A stretch of DNA of 12,587 nucleotides from Deltaproteobacteria bacterium (GTDB lineage: Bacteria; Desulfobacterota; DSM-4660; Desulfatiglandales; B25-G16). This document shows positions 1-6,775 of the stretch, piece by piece; the first letter of the stretch is position 1; each line of letters begins with the position of its first letter. Both the position numbers and the translations under genes were made by a program. The notes under the pieces are model-generated. The model did no database searches and was not told the origin of the DNA. It saw only the letters and a list, made by a program, of their open reading frames with translations. The stretch covers positions 294,241 through 306,827 of the forward strand of contig CP070660.1 of NCBI GenBank assembly GCA_020355145.1, given 5' to 3'.

Positions 1-362
1 CAGTTTCTGGTGATAATACCAACCTTGACCCCCCGTTCTTCTAGTAGGGTCAGCATGTTGACTACTCCTGAGAGGATTCTCCCTCTCTTAGCTGCCCTGA
101 CCTCATGCTCCGTGACAAGCTCAAGGGCCCTATGATAAAAAGATGGGCCTTCCGACGGATTCTTCTCCGAGATAAGCCTTGTCGCCTCCTCTATCATCTC
201 CAGTATTAACAATCCCTTGTGCGCATCGGGTTCAATGCCATACTCCGCTAAGATATCTTCCACTCCCTGACGCATACCACTGAAGTTGATATTTAATTGA
301 ACCAGGGTTCCGTCATAATCAAAGATCACCGCCTCTGTGTACAATGCACCCCCTTTAGTCAT
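1..362 (-). CDS. HAD-superfamily hydrolase, N-terminal part (cut by window edge)
   Basis: The first 120 residues of a haloacid dehalogenase-type phosphatase are visible; the gene runs off the left edge. Motif I is DYDGTL at residues 15-20, with Asp15 the expected phosphoaspartyl nucleophile and Asp17 the acid/base. A helical cap-like segment follows (about 25-100), then a motif II strand ending VGIITRN with Thr118. This order fits phosphoglycolate-phosphatase-like HAD enzymes with a cap between motifs I and II; the substrate cannot be told. The ATG at 360-362 has no Shine-Dalgarno (SD) sequence. A TTG six codons in (342-344) has AAGGGGG about 4 nt upstream and may be the true start. It lies downstream of the PilZ gene on the same strand, so co-transcription is possible. 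Confidence 0.8.
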   Translation of the reverse strand, partial: MTKGGALYTEAVIFDYDGTLVQLNINFSGMRQGVEDILAEYGIEPDAHKGLLILEMIEEATRLISEKNPSEGPSFYHRALELVTEHEVRAAKRGRILSGVVNMLTLLEERGVKVGIITRN

Positions 363-498
363 AATCGATAAAGACTAGATCATATCCATGCTCACATCAA
401 TGAAAATCTTCTCCACGGGTATTATAACTCTGTAGTCTTGCTCTATAGATATTAACGGTAAGGATGAGGGCAGGTGGGGATTTTTGCTCAGTGGGATC
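363..498 (-). other. Intergenic stretch with an open coding-like tail after the PilZ stop
   Basis: On the minus strand the frame offset from the PilZ gene stays open for about 39 codons after the PilZ stop and ends at a TAG near 378-380. Its last residues read roughly IEQDYRVIIPVEKIFID. Deleting one base from the A5 run just before the PilZ stop would join the two frames. This may be a decayed or frameshifted C-terminal tail, or chance; an open run this short is not rare by itself. No SD-preceded start was seen for it. Confidence 0.25.
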
Positions 499-828
499 TC
501 ATTTTTCTAAGATTGATAGTCCAACTAAATAGAGCCCCTTAAAACGTCCTTCTTCATCTTTGTTGATATGCCTGATCTGTGTTTTTAGGTGTTCAATAGG
601 GTGTGATGAATCAGCAGGGTAGTATTTCAGGTTCAATACGTCACCAACCTTTAAGTGATTCAATAATTCAGAATCCTCCTTTACCAATACGCATACCCCT
701 TTCGCGGATATGTCCCAGATTTTGAATTGATAAACAAAGGCACTGTTACTTATTGAAAATTCTACGCTATAGTATTTATCTATGATGCTTCTGGGCTCGG
801 ATCTCTTCTCTATGAAGTCCTCTTTCAT
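499..828 (-). CDS. Single-domain PilZ protein (probable cyclic di-GMP receptor)
   Basis: A 109-residue protein consisting almost entirely of one PilZ domain. The two hallmark c-di-GMP-binding motifs are visible: RxxxR as R9-SEP-R13, and D/NxSxxG as D39-I-S41-A-K-G44. The domain closes with the usual beta strand (GLYLVGLSIL). PilZ proteins bind c-di-GMP and act on motility, exopolysaccharide or other partners in the cytoplasm; the output here is unknown. The start is supported by AAAGGA about 7 nt upstream. The gene begins 34 nt after the ilvD stop, suggesting read-through transcription from ilvD, though the two have no evident functional link. The family call is solid from the motifs; binding is inferred. 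Confidence 0.85.
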   Translation of the reverse strand: MKEDFIEKRSEPRSIIDKYYSVEFSISNSAFVYQFKIWDISAKGVCVLVKEDSELLNHLKVGDVLNLKYYPADSSHPIEHLKTQIRHINKDEEGRFKGLYLVGLSILEK

Positions 829-862
829 AGACTATCCTTTATTGTTTCCTCAAATAGGATTA

Positions 863-2512
863 TCATGGAGGACTTTTTATCTTACCATAACAATTAATCC
901 CTGTGAACTTTTTTCTGTAAGACCCCAAAAGAGGTGTAAGCCTTCTTTCTGGCATTTTCACGTCCTTTAACCTCTCCTTAATCTCTGCATCGCTCAATCT
1001 AACATTCAACCTTCGTTTTGGAATATCTATCTCTATAATATCCCCATCTCTTATTGCCCCGATTGCTCCACCATTATATGCCTCCATTTCGACATGCCCA
1101 ATGCATGGCCCTGTGGTAGCACCTGAGAACCTTCCATCGGTGATTAAGGCCACCTCTTTATAGCCGGCTCCCTTTATTGAATCAGTGGGTGTCAACATCT
1201 CAGGCATCCCTGGTGCCCCTGCCGGCCCCTGGAATGGCAACACAACGACATCCCCTTCAACAATCCGCTTTGCCTCAATCGCATCCAGTAGGTCTCTTTC
1301 CGTATAGAAAACCTTAGCAGGCCCTGAATGGACCATCATTTCTCTTTCAACAGCAGTCTGTTTTATTATTCCGCTGTTTGCAATATTCCCCTTTAACACT
1401 GCGATGCCGCCTTCAGAGTGGTATGGATTATGAAAGGTTCTAATAATATCATCCAACACCTTTCCTTCTTCTGCTATCTGCTTGATTGATTTTCCGTTTA
1501 CTGTTGGAGAATCCTTTATCATATCCCTTAATCTGTTAAGAACTCCGGGAATGCCTCCTGCCCTGTCGATATCTGCCATCTCATGAGTTCCCGCAGGGAT
1601 TATCGAGCATAGGTTCGGTATTTCCCTTGAGATCTTATCAAACACATCTACATCTATTTCAATGCCAGTCTCTCTGGCTATTGCCGGGATGTGCAAAACA
1701 GTATTTGTCGAGCCACCCATAGCCATATCAACCCTAATAGCGTTTTCAAAGGAATCCATCGTCATTATATCCCGCGGCCTAATATCCTCTTTAACCAGTT
1801 CAACAACCCTTTTTCCTGATTCATACGCCTGTCTCCTCTTTAGCGGGTCTATTGCCAAGGTTGTTGCACAATTGGTCAATGATATGCCCAACACCTCAGT
1901 AACAACCGCCATGGTATTTGCCGTATAAAGACCAACGCAAGAACCTGCCCCGCAGGCCATATAAGGGAGTAATTTTTCAGCCTCTTCTGCTGTCATCTCA
2001 CCGGCCTTAACCTGACCAACGAGACCAAACCCTTCAATTGGATGGTGCTTTTTTCCCTCTATGACATTGGTCTTCATCGGTCCGCCTGTTAGAATAACTG
2101 CGGGGATGTTTAACCTCCCAGCTGCCATTAACATACCTGGAGTAATCTTATCGCAGTTAGTTACCCCAACCCATCCATCCATAGAATGTGATAAGGTCAT
2201 GATTTCAATATTGTCCGCGATATGTTCTCTGCTTGGAAGGCTCAGTCTCATCTCCACAAACATAGCAACGCCGTCACAAACACCTGGAACGCCCCATTCA
2301 AAAGGAACCCCTCCAGCAGCTCTAATCCCTCTTTTTACCTCCCGGGTTAGCTCATTCAAGTGGATATGACCAGGAATAATGTTGTTATAACTGTTCGCAA
2401 TACCGATAAATGGCCTTCCAAGGTCAAAGTCCTCTTCCTTTAATCCCGCAGACATTAATAATGCTCGGTGCGGTAAGGTTTCAATATCCCTCTTTAATAT
2501 ATCTGACCTCAT
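863..2512 (-). CDS. ilvD: Dihydroxy-acid dehydratase (IlvD)
   Basis: Catalyses dehydration of 2,3-dihydroxy-isovalerate and -methylvalerate to 2-oxo acids in valine/isoleucine (and hence leucine/pantothenate) synthesis. The 549-residue product is full length for the family. Visible signatures are NCDKITPGMLM (Cys120), the CGAGSC cluster region with Cys187 and Cys192, MGGSTN, and ITDGRFSGAT with the catalytic-serine motif near the C terminus. The first cluster position reads IIPGHIHL, Gly rather than the Cys of the air-stable [2Fe-2S] plant/mycobacterial enzymes. This matches the oxygen-sensitive E. coli-like and anaerobe-like forms. The ATG at 2512 is chosen because GGGAG lies about 8-9 nt upstream and MRSD is the common family N terminus; an in-frame TTG five codons upstream lacks that support. 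Confidence 0.96.
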   Translation of the reverse strand: MRSDILKRDIETLPHRALLMSAGLKEEDFDLGRPFIGIANSYNNIIPGHIHLNELTREVKRGIRAAGGVPFEWGVPGVCDGVAMFVEMRLSLPSREHIADNIEIMTLSHSMDGWVGVTNCDKITPGMLMAAGRLNIPAVILTGGPMKTNVIEGKKHHPIEGFGLVGQVKAGEMTAEEAEKLLPYMACGAGSCVGLYTANTMAVVTEVLGISLTNCATTLAIDPLKRRQAYESGKRVVELVKEDIRPRDIMTMDSFENAIRVDMAMGGSTNTVLHIPAIARETGIEIDVDVFDKISREIPNLCSIIPAGTHEMADIDRAGGIPGVLNRLRDMIKDSPTVNGKSIKQIAEEGKVLDDIIRTFHNPYHSEGGIAVLKGNIANSGIIKQTAVEREMMVHSGPAKVFYTERDLLDAIEAKRIVEGDVVVLPFQGPAGAPGMPEMLTPTDSIKGAGYKEVALITDGRFSGATTGPCIGHVEMEAYNGGAIGAIRDGDIIEIDIPKRRLNVRLSDAEIKERLKDVKMPERRLTPLLGSYRKKFTGINCYGKIKSPP

Positions 2513-2565
2513 TATGTCATCTCCCAAAAAATTAGATGGGGTAGGATTTCCCTTTAGGTTAGGGT

Positions 2566-2594
2566 AATATAGGATTAAGCCGGCTGTGTGTCAA
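2566..2594 (-). promoter_or_regulatory. Sigma70-type promoter for ilvD
   Basis: On the minus strand a perfect -35 TTGACA (2589-2594) is followed after exactly 17 nt by TATATT (2566-2571). The predicted start of transcription is near 2559, giving a leader of about 47 nt to the ATG at 2512. The leader is too short for a leader-peptide attenuator or a T-box, and none was seen. Confidence 0.75.
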
Positions 2595-2680
2595 TAGAAA
2601 TGCTAACTGGAGTTTCCTTAAAAATTTTGATTAGGCTTAATGAACCTATTGGTTTTCTTTGTAAAGTCAGATCGCGCAAC

Positions 2681-2853
2681 GAAAACCCATTATTTCTTCG
2701 CTTCAAGGCTTCCGCAGTGACCCTATCGGGTTCGCAGGCGGGGAATACTTGCCCCTTCCCCGCTCTAAATAGGCGGGGCTTTCCCCTTCCTGCTCACCTC
2801 GATGGGTACCCCACTGCTCCCAGCGGATTTTCGCTCAGAAACAATGGGTTTCC
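2681..2853. repeat. Imperfect palindromic element with alternative GC-rich hairpins
   Basis: The ends form an inverted repeat: 2681-2696 pairs with 2838-2853 at 14 of 16 positions, and weaker pairing continues inward (GCAGTG and ATCG blocks on both sides). In the middle, TTCCCCGC (2756-2763) can pair with upstream GCGGGGAA (2738-2745, 10-nt loop). Alternatively its CCCCGC part can pair with downstream GCGGGG (2773-2778, 9-nt loop). The two hairpins exclude each other. No coding frame fits. It lies upstream of the ilvD promoter and probably is a non-autonomous repeat rather than part of the ilvD leader. I cannot assign it to a named family. Confidence 0.55.
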
Positions 2854-2923
2854 CTCAAAACTCAGGAAACTCCGGAAGAATAGTGGAAAAATATAAAGAG
2901 AAATTAATTCGCTTCGCCCACAA

Positions 2924-3076
2924 TTGGAATAGTGCAATGCTGGAATGATGCGTCTTGGTAAAATGGGACATTGATTTATAGGCAAAGTTTTTCTTGACAT
3001 GTAAGTTAGTAATCTTAAAAGATGACAAACTCCTTTCTTGAATCAACATTCCAATATTCCAACATTCCATTACCCC
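2924..3076. repeat. Inverted-repeat element with period-8 arms, copy 1 (left of cooC-like gene)
   Basis: The left arm (2926-2949) reads as three 8-bp units, GGAATAGT, GCAATGCT and GGAATGAT. The right arm (about 3045-3076), read on the minus strand, gives GGGGTAAT, GGAATGTT, GGAATATT and GGAATGTT. The arms are complementary with mismatches and enclose about 95 bp of AT-rich sequence with no gene. A second element of the same construction lies at 4078-4180. Confidence 0.65.
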
Positions 3077-3169
3077 ATGAGCGAGGTAAAAACTCAATCC
3101 TCATTAAATCCCAATATGTTCAGTAAGCTGTAGAAATTACGATACATTTAATTTTAGGACTATCTCTCG

Positions 3170-3198
3170 TTGACAGCAATAAGATCATTGTTTAAAAT
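3170..3198 (+). promoter_or_regulatory. Strong sigma70-type promoter for the cooC-like gene
   Basis: A perfect -35 TTGACA (3170-3175), a 17-nt spacer and -10 TAAAAT (3193-3198). The predicted start of transcription is near 3205, leaving a leader of about 45 nt before the ATG at 3250. Confidence 0.8.
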
Positions 3199-3212
3199 GC
3201 CCCTGATGCTAT

Positions 3213-3227
3213 AAAGGATTATCCTTT
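3213..3227. promoter_or_regulatory. Perfect palindrome in the leader, possible operator
   Basis: AAAGGAT, one central base, then ATCCTTT: a perfect 7-bp dyad about 8-22 nt downstream of the predicted transcription start. The position suits a repressor operator or a small leader hairpin. No regulator gene is present to name it. Confidence 0.4.
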
Positions 3228-3249
3228 TAGGCAGTAGAAGGGAGCAAGA

Positions 3250-4005
3250 ATGCCCTATGCAATAGCAATGGCTGGTAAAGGGGGGACAGGCAAGACTACC
3301 ATCGCTGGATTCCTAATCAAGTATTTAGTTCAAAAGGGTAAAACCCCTATATTGGCAGTTGATGCTGATTCAAACACCAACCTTAATGAGGTCCTTGGTC
3401 TTTCTATAAAGGCGACATTAGGCACAGCTCGACAGGAGATGAAGGATGGGCTGGTTAAAGAGGGAATGACCAAACAGATATTTATGGAGATGAAGCTGGC
3501 AGAGGCATTAGTTGAGGCAGAAGGCTTTGATCTTATTGCCATGGGCAGGCCAGAAGGAGCTGGATGTTACTGTGCAGCTAACAGTCTCTTATCTATGTAT
3601 TTAGGAAAACTTATAGACAATTATCCATATATGGTTATGGATAATGAGGCGGGAATGGAGCATATAAGCCGGTTGACAACAAATAATGTCGACGTTCTTC
3701 TGGTTGTATCTGATCCTTCCATAAGGGGTATTGAGGCTGCTGGTCGGATTAATACCTTGGCGGATGACTTGAATATAAGGGCAGAAAAGAGGTTTCTAAT
3801 AATAAATCAGGCAAGGGATGGGCTAACTGACTCCCTGCAAGAGGCAATAGTTAAACACGGACTGAATCTTGCTGGTACCATGCCAAAAGATGATCTCCTT
3901 TACGATTTTGATATGAAGGGTAATCCCACCGTTACACTACCGAATGACAGTCCTGCCCTCTCTGCAGCCTTTGACATCTTCGATAATATAATAGAGGCGA
4001 AGTAG
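3250..4005 (+). CDS. CooC/AcsF-like nickel-insertion ATPase (MinD/ParA-type P-loop)
   Basis: A 251-residue SIMIBI-class ATPase. A deviant Walker A motif GKGGTGKTT lies at residues 9-17 with the signature lysine Lys10, followed by VDADSN (37-42). A switch/Walker B-like strand MVMDNEAGMEH is at 128-138. The diagnostic feature is GAGCYCAAN at 104-111. The Cys106-x-Cys108 pair is where CooC proteins bind nickel at the dimer interface. CooC/AcsF proteins hydrolyse ATP to mature the Ni centre of CO dehydrogenase or acetyl-CoA synthase. AGGGAG lies about 7 nt before the ATG. No CODH/ACS gene is in the window, so the client is inferred from family only. The gene stands alone with its own promoter and is bracketed by two related repeat elements. 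Confidence 0.85.
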   Translation: MPYAIAMAGKGGTGKTTIAGFLIKYLVQKGKTPILAVDADSNTNLNEVLGLSIKATLGTARQEMKDGLVKEGMTKQIFMEMKLAEALVEAEGFDLIAMGRPEGAGCYCAANSLLSMYLGKLIDNYPYMVMDNEAGMEHISRLTTNNVDVLLVVSDPSIRGIEAAGRINTLADDLNIRAEKRFLIINQARDGLTDSLQEAIVKHGLNLAGTMPKDDLLYDFDMKGNPTVTLPNDSPALSAAFDIFDNIIEAK

Positions 4006-4077
4006 ATAAACGTTTCTCAACTAACAAATCATTTAAATCATATGTCTTGTGGTGGTGATTGATTTATGCCATCTAGC

Positions 4078-4180
4078 GGAATGATGGAGGGTTGGAGTAA
4101 TGGAGAGTTAAAGCTGCGCGCTGAAGGCCTGTTATTCTATTAAACCCATCACTCCAGTATTCCATTGCCACAATACTCCA
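4078..4180. repeat. Inverted-repeat element with period-8 arms, copy 2 (right of cooC-like gene)
   Basis: The left arm (4078-4109) reads as four 8-bp units: GGAATGAT, GGAGGGTT, GGAGTAAT, GGAGAGTT. The right arm (about 4145-4180), read on the minus strand, gives GGAGTATT, GTGGCAAT, GGAATACT and GGAGTGAT. One alignment of the arms matches at 15 of 20 positions. The central 35 bp or so shows no gene. The build is the same as at 2924-3076 but with a shorter centre. Confidence 0.65.
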
Positions 4181-4183
4181 GGT

Positions 4184-4196
4184 GGGGCAAAGCCCC
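4184..4196. other. Small GC hairpin just before rmlB
   Basis: GGGGC, loop AAA, GCCCC: a perfect 5-bp stem ending about 10 nt before the rmlB SD. It has no U-run, so it is not a standard terminator. It may be part of the adjacent repeat or a leader structure. Confidence 0.35.
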
Positions 4197-4215
4197 TAAC
4201 TTCCTAGGATCTATG

Positions 4216-5274
4216 ATGAAGATACTTATCACAGGTGGTTGTGGCTTCATTGGAAGCAACTTTATCAGGTATATCTTAAAAAACCGCACAGAGGCTACAA
4301 TTATCAACATAGATAAGCTTACCTATGCCGGAAACCTTGCCAACCTATCTGATGTGGAGAGGGAATATGCACCATCTCGGTACCAATTTATGAAAGGTGA
4401 TATAGGTGATAAGGAGATTGTTGAGGATATATTTAGCGGATCCGATATCGACTGGGTTGTAAATTTTGCCGCTGAATCACATGTGGACAGAAGCATAGAT
4501 AAGCCAGCAGAATTCTTACAGACAAACATAATTGGAACCTTTTGCCTTCTTGAGACATCAAGAAAATTCTGGCTTGATCCTGACTCAGATATAACCAAAA
4601 AACGCCTTCTCCATATCTCCACTGATGAGGTATATGGCTCTCTCAATGATAAAGGCTACTTCACAGAAAAAACCCCCTACAACCCATCCAGCCCTTATTC
4701 AGCCAGTAAAGCAGCCTCAGATCATCTTGTATATGCCTATTACAGAACGTATTCCCTACCGACCATTATCACCAATTCATCAAATAACTATGGCCCGTAC
4801 CAATTTCCTGAAAAGCTTATCCCTCTTATCATTAACAATGCCATAAAAGGGAAAAGATTGCCTGTATACGGAGACGGTAAAAATGTGAGGGATTGGCTTT
4901 ATGTTGGAGACAACTGTTCTGCCATCTTGGCCATACTCGAAAGAGGACTACCAGGTCAAAGATATAACATTGGGGCAAATTGCGAAAAGCGAAATATAGA
5001 CATTGTTACTATAATCTGTGATTATCTTGATAAGAGACTCGGACTAATGGATGGAAAACCAAGGAGAGGGCTGATAGAATATGTCCCTGATAGACTTGGG
5101 CATGATCGAAGATATGCAATTGATGCCTCAAAGATAAACAATGAACTCCAGTGGAAACCTTCAGTTACCTTTGAGAAGGGAATCATAGAGACTATTGAGT
5201 GGTATCTCAAGAATATGGCCTGGGTGGAAGATATAGAAACTGGAAGGTACCGGCAATATTATATGAAGAGATAG
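4216..5274 (+). CDS. rmlB: dTDP-glucose 4,6-dehydratase (RmlB)
   Basis: Second step of dTDP-L-rhamnose synthesis: oxidation, dehydration and reduction of dTDP-glucose to dTDP-4-keto-6-deoxyglucose using bound NAD. The 352-residue extended SDR protein begins with the Rossmann motif GxxGxxG (G7, G10, G13). It carries the catalytic triplet T136-D137-E138 in ISTDEVYGS, YxxxK (Y161, K165), and the substrate-binding run NNYGPYQFPEKLIP. The ATG at 4216 is preferred over the adjacent ATG at 4213 because AGGA (4206-4209) then sits 6 nt away. The coding frame stays open upstream to 4165, but that part lies in the repeat and has no start signal. rmlA begins directly at the stop codon. The family call is secure. 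Confidence 0.96.
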   Translation: MKILITGGCGFIGSNFIRYILKNRTEATIINIDKLTYAGNLANLSDVEREYAPSRYQFMKGDIGDKEIVEDIFSGSDIDWVVNFAAESHVDRSIDKPAEFLQTNIIGTFCLLETSRKFWLDPDSDITKKRLLHISTDEVYGSLNDKGYFTEKTPYNPSSPYSASKAASDHLVYAYYRTYSLPTIITNSSNNYGPYQFPEKLIPLIINNAIKGKRLPVYGDGKNVRDWLYVGDNCSAILAILERGLPGQRYNIGANCEKRNIDIVTIICDYLDKRLGLMDGKPRRGLIEYVPDRLGHDRRYAIDASKINNELQWKPSVTFEKGIIETIEWYLKNMAWVEDIETGRYRQYYMKR

Positions 5275-6201
5275 ATGACCAAGAAGACCCCTAAAGGTAT
5301 TGTGTTAGCAGGCGGCTTTGGCTCTCGTCTTTACCCAATTACTATATCGGTTAGCAAACAGCTTCTTCCTGTTTGTGATAAACCCATGATCTACTATCCC
5401 CTGTCTGTTCTTATGCTTGCAGGTATTAGGGAAGTTTTAATTATCTCTACTCCACAGGATGTTCCTAACTTCAAGAGGTTGCTGGGTGATGGTCAGCAGA
5501 TTGGTCTTTCTTTCACCTATGCAATACAGCAAAGACCAGAGGGGTTGGCTCAGGCCTTTATTATAGGAAAAGAGTTTATCGATGATCATCCCTCCTGTCT
5601 CATCTTGGGGGACAACATCTTTTATGGGCACGGTTTTCTCGATTCCCTGAAGAGGGCTGCAAACAATGATAAGGGTGCTACCATATTTGGTTATTGGGTA
5701 CGCGACCCGGAAAGATACGGGGTTGTAGAGTTTGACTCCATGGGAAAGGCGATTAGTGTTGAGGAAAAGCCCAGGATCCCTAAATCAAACTATGCCGTCC
5801 CAGGCCTTTATTTCTACGATGACCAGGTCTCCTCTATTGCCTCTGAACTTAGGCCATCGCCAAGAGGGGAACTTGAAATTACTGACCTCAACATGACCTA
5901 TCTCAGGAAGAATCAGCTAAGGGTTGAAAAGTTGGGCCGGGGTATTGCATGGCTCGATATGGGAACTCATGAATCCATGATACAGGCCATTAATTTTATC
6001 CATGCCATTGAACAAAGACAGGGATTAAAGATAGCATGCCTTGAAGAGATCGCCTACCGGATGGGATACATATCAGCCGATCAGTTAGAGATGCTTGCCA
6101 TGAATATGAAGGAAAGTGTCTATGGACAGTACCTTTTAGAGATATTAGAAGATAGAAAACAGGAAACAAAAGAACCTTACGGGGTAATCAATGATCTTTA
6201 G
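5275..6201 (+). CDS. rmlA: Glucose-1-phosphate thymidylyltransferase (RmlA)
   Basis: First step of dTDP-L-rhamnose synthesis: dTTP plus glucose-1-phosphate gives dTDP-glucose and pyrophosphate. The 308-residue protein shows the nucleotidyltransferase signature GGFGSRLYP (13-21) and SKQLLPV with Lys28. It also has LGDNIFYG with the metal-binding Asp113, EEKP (163-166), GELEITD (199-205 region) and WLDMGTHES. The length matches the longer RmlA class, including the C-terminal helical region. The ATG follows the rmlB stop with no gap (TAGATG). Only a weak SD (GAAGAG) precedes it, so translation is probably coupled to rmlB. The 3' end overlaps rmlC by 11 nt. Confidence 0.96.
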   Translation: MTKKTPKGIVLAGGFGSRLYPITISVSKQLLPVCDKPMIYYPLSVLMLAGIREVLIISTPQDVPNFKRLLGDGQQIGLSFTYAIQQRPEGLAQAFIIGKEFIDDHPSCLILGDNIFYGHGFLDSLKRAANNDKGATIFGYWVRDPERYGVVEFDSMGKAISVEEKPRIPKSNYAVPGLYFYDDQVSSIASELRPSPRGELEITDLNMTYLRKNQLRVEKLGRGIAWLDMGTHESMIQAINFIHAIEQRQGLKIACLEEIAYRMGYISADQLEMLAMNMKESVYGQYLLEILEDRKQETKEPYGVINDL

Positions 6202-6739
6202 CCCATCTCCTATTCTTCCAGAAGTTATCATCATAGAACCAGATCTCTTCCCTGACACTAGGGGATATTTCATGGAAACCTATCATCAAGAGAGATTCAC
6301 CAGTGGAGGTATTGACATTGGGTTTGTCCAAGACAATCAATCTATGTCTATAAGGGGGACACTAAGGGGTCTCCATTATCAGATAAAAAGGCCACAAGGG
6401 AAGTTGGTCAGGGTTTTATATGGCGAGGTATTCGATGTAAGTGTGGACATCAGGAGGTCTTCGCCAAACTTCGGGAAATGGTTCGGAACAATACTATCTG
6501 CAGATAACAAAAAGGCTATTTACATTCCTCCGAATTTTGCGCATGGCTTTTGCGTCTTAACTGATAAGGCGGAATTTTTCTATAAATCTACTGATTTTTA
6601 TGAACCAGATTATGAGCGGACAATAAGATGGAATGACCCAGACCTGGCCATTAAGTGGCCTCTTAAAGACCCAATTCTTTCAGAAAAGGATGCTGCCTGC
6701 CCACTGTTAAAGGATGCTGAATTGCCTACGTCAGATTAG
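6191..6739 (+). CDS. rmlC: dTDP-4-dehydrorhamnose 3,5-epimerase (RmlC)
   Basis: Third step of the pathway: epimerises C3 and C5 of dTDP-4-keto-6-deoxyglucose to dTDP-4-keto-L-rhamnose. The 182-residue cupin shows the family landmarks in order: DTRGYFMETY, QDNQSMS, and RGLHYQ with catalytic His62. Then come QGKLVRV, GEVFDVSVDIR, IPPNFAHGF, FYKSTDFY with the active-site Tyr131 region, and RWNDPDLAIKWP. The start overlaps the last 11 nt of rmlA, with a GGGG stretch in the rmlA end as possible SD. The expected next gene, the reductase rmlD, is missing; ftsK follows after 36 nt. Confidence 0.95.
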   Translation: MIFSPSPILPEVIIIEPDLFPDTRGYFMETYHQERFTSGGIDIGFVQDNQSMSIRGTLRGLHYQIKRPQGKLVRVLYGEVFDVSVDIRRSSPNFGKWFGTILSADNKKAIYIPPNFAHGFCVLTDKAEFFYKSTDFYEPDYERTIRWNDPDLAIKWPLKDPILSEKDAACPLLKDAELPTSD

Positions 6740-6775
6740 AATAACAGGGTCTTAGAATAGAAGGAAAGGGATAAA

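Noticed and set aside
1662..2369. Plus-strand open frames inside ilvD
   Set aside because: They are antisense to a full-length conserved enzyme and have no start signals.
2513..2860. T-box or leader-peptide attenuator controlling ilvD
   Set aside because: The likely promoter leaves only about 47 nt of leader; no branched-chain-rich leader peptide and no T-box core was seen. The GC hairpins lie upstream of the promoter.
2588..2896. Plus-strand open frame of 102 codons in the ilvD-cooC gap
   Set aside because: It runs through the palindromic element and the peptide has no domain-like pattern or SD.
2924..3076. Short regular repeats resembling a CRISPR array
   Set aside because: The units are 8 bp, degenerate and contiguous, with no unique spacers and no cas genes; they form arms of an inverted repeat.
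4165..4215. Upstream extension of RmlB by 16-17 residues
   Set aside because: It would start at a non-ATG codon inside the repeat and add residues not found before the Rossmann strand in this family.
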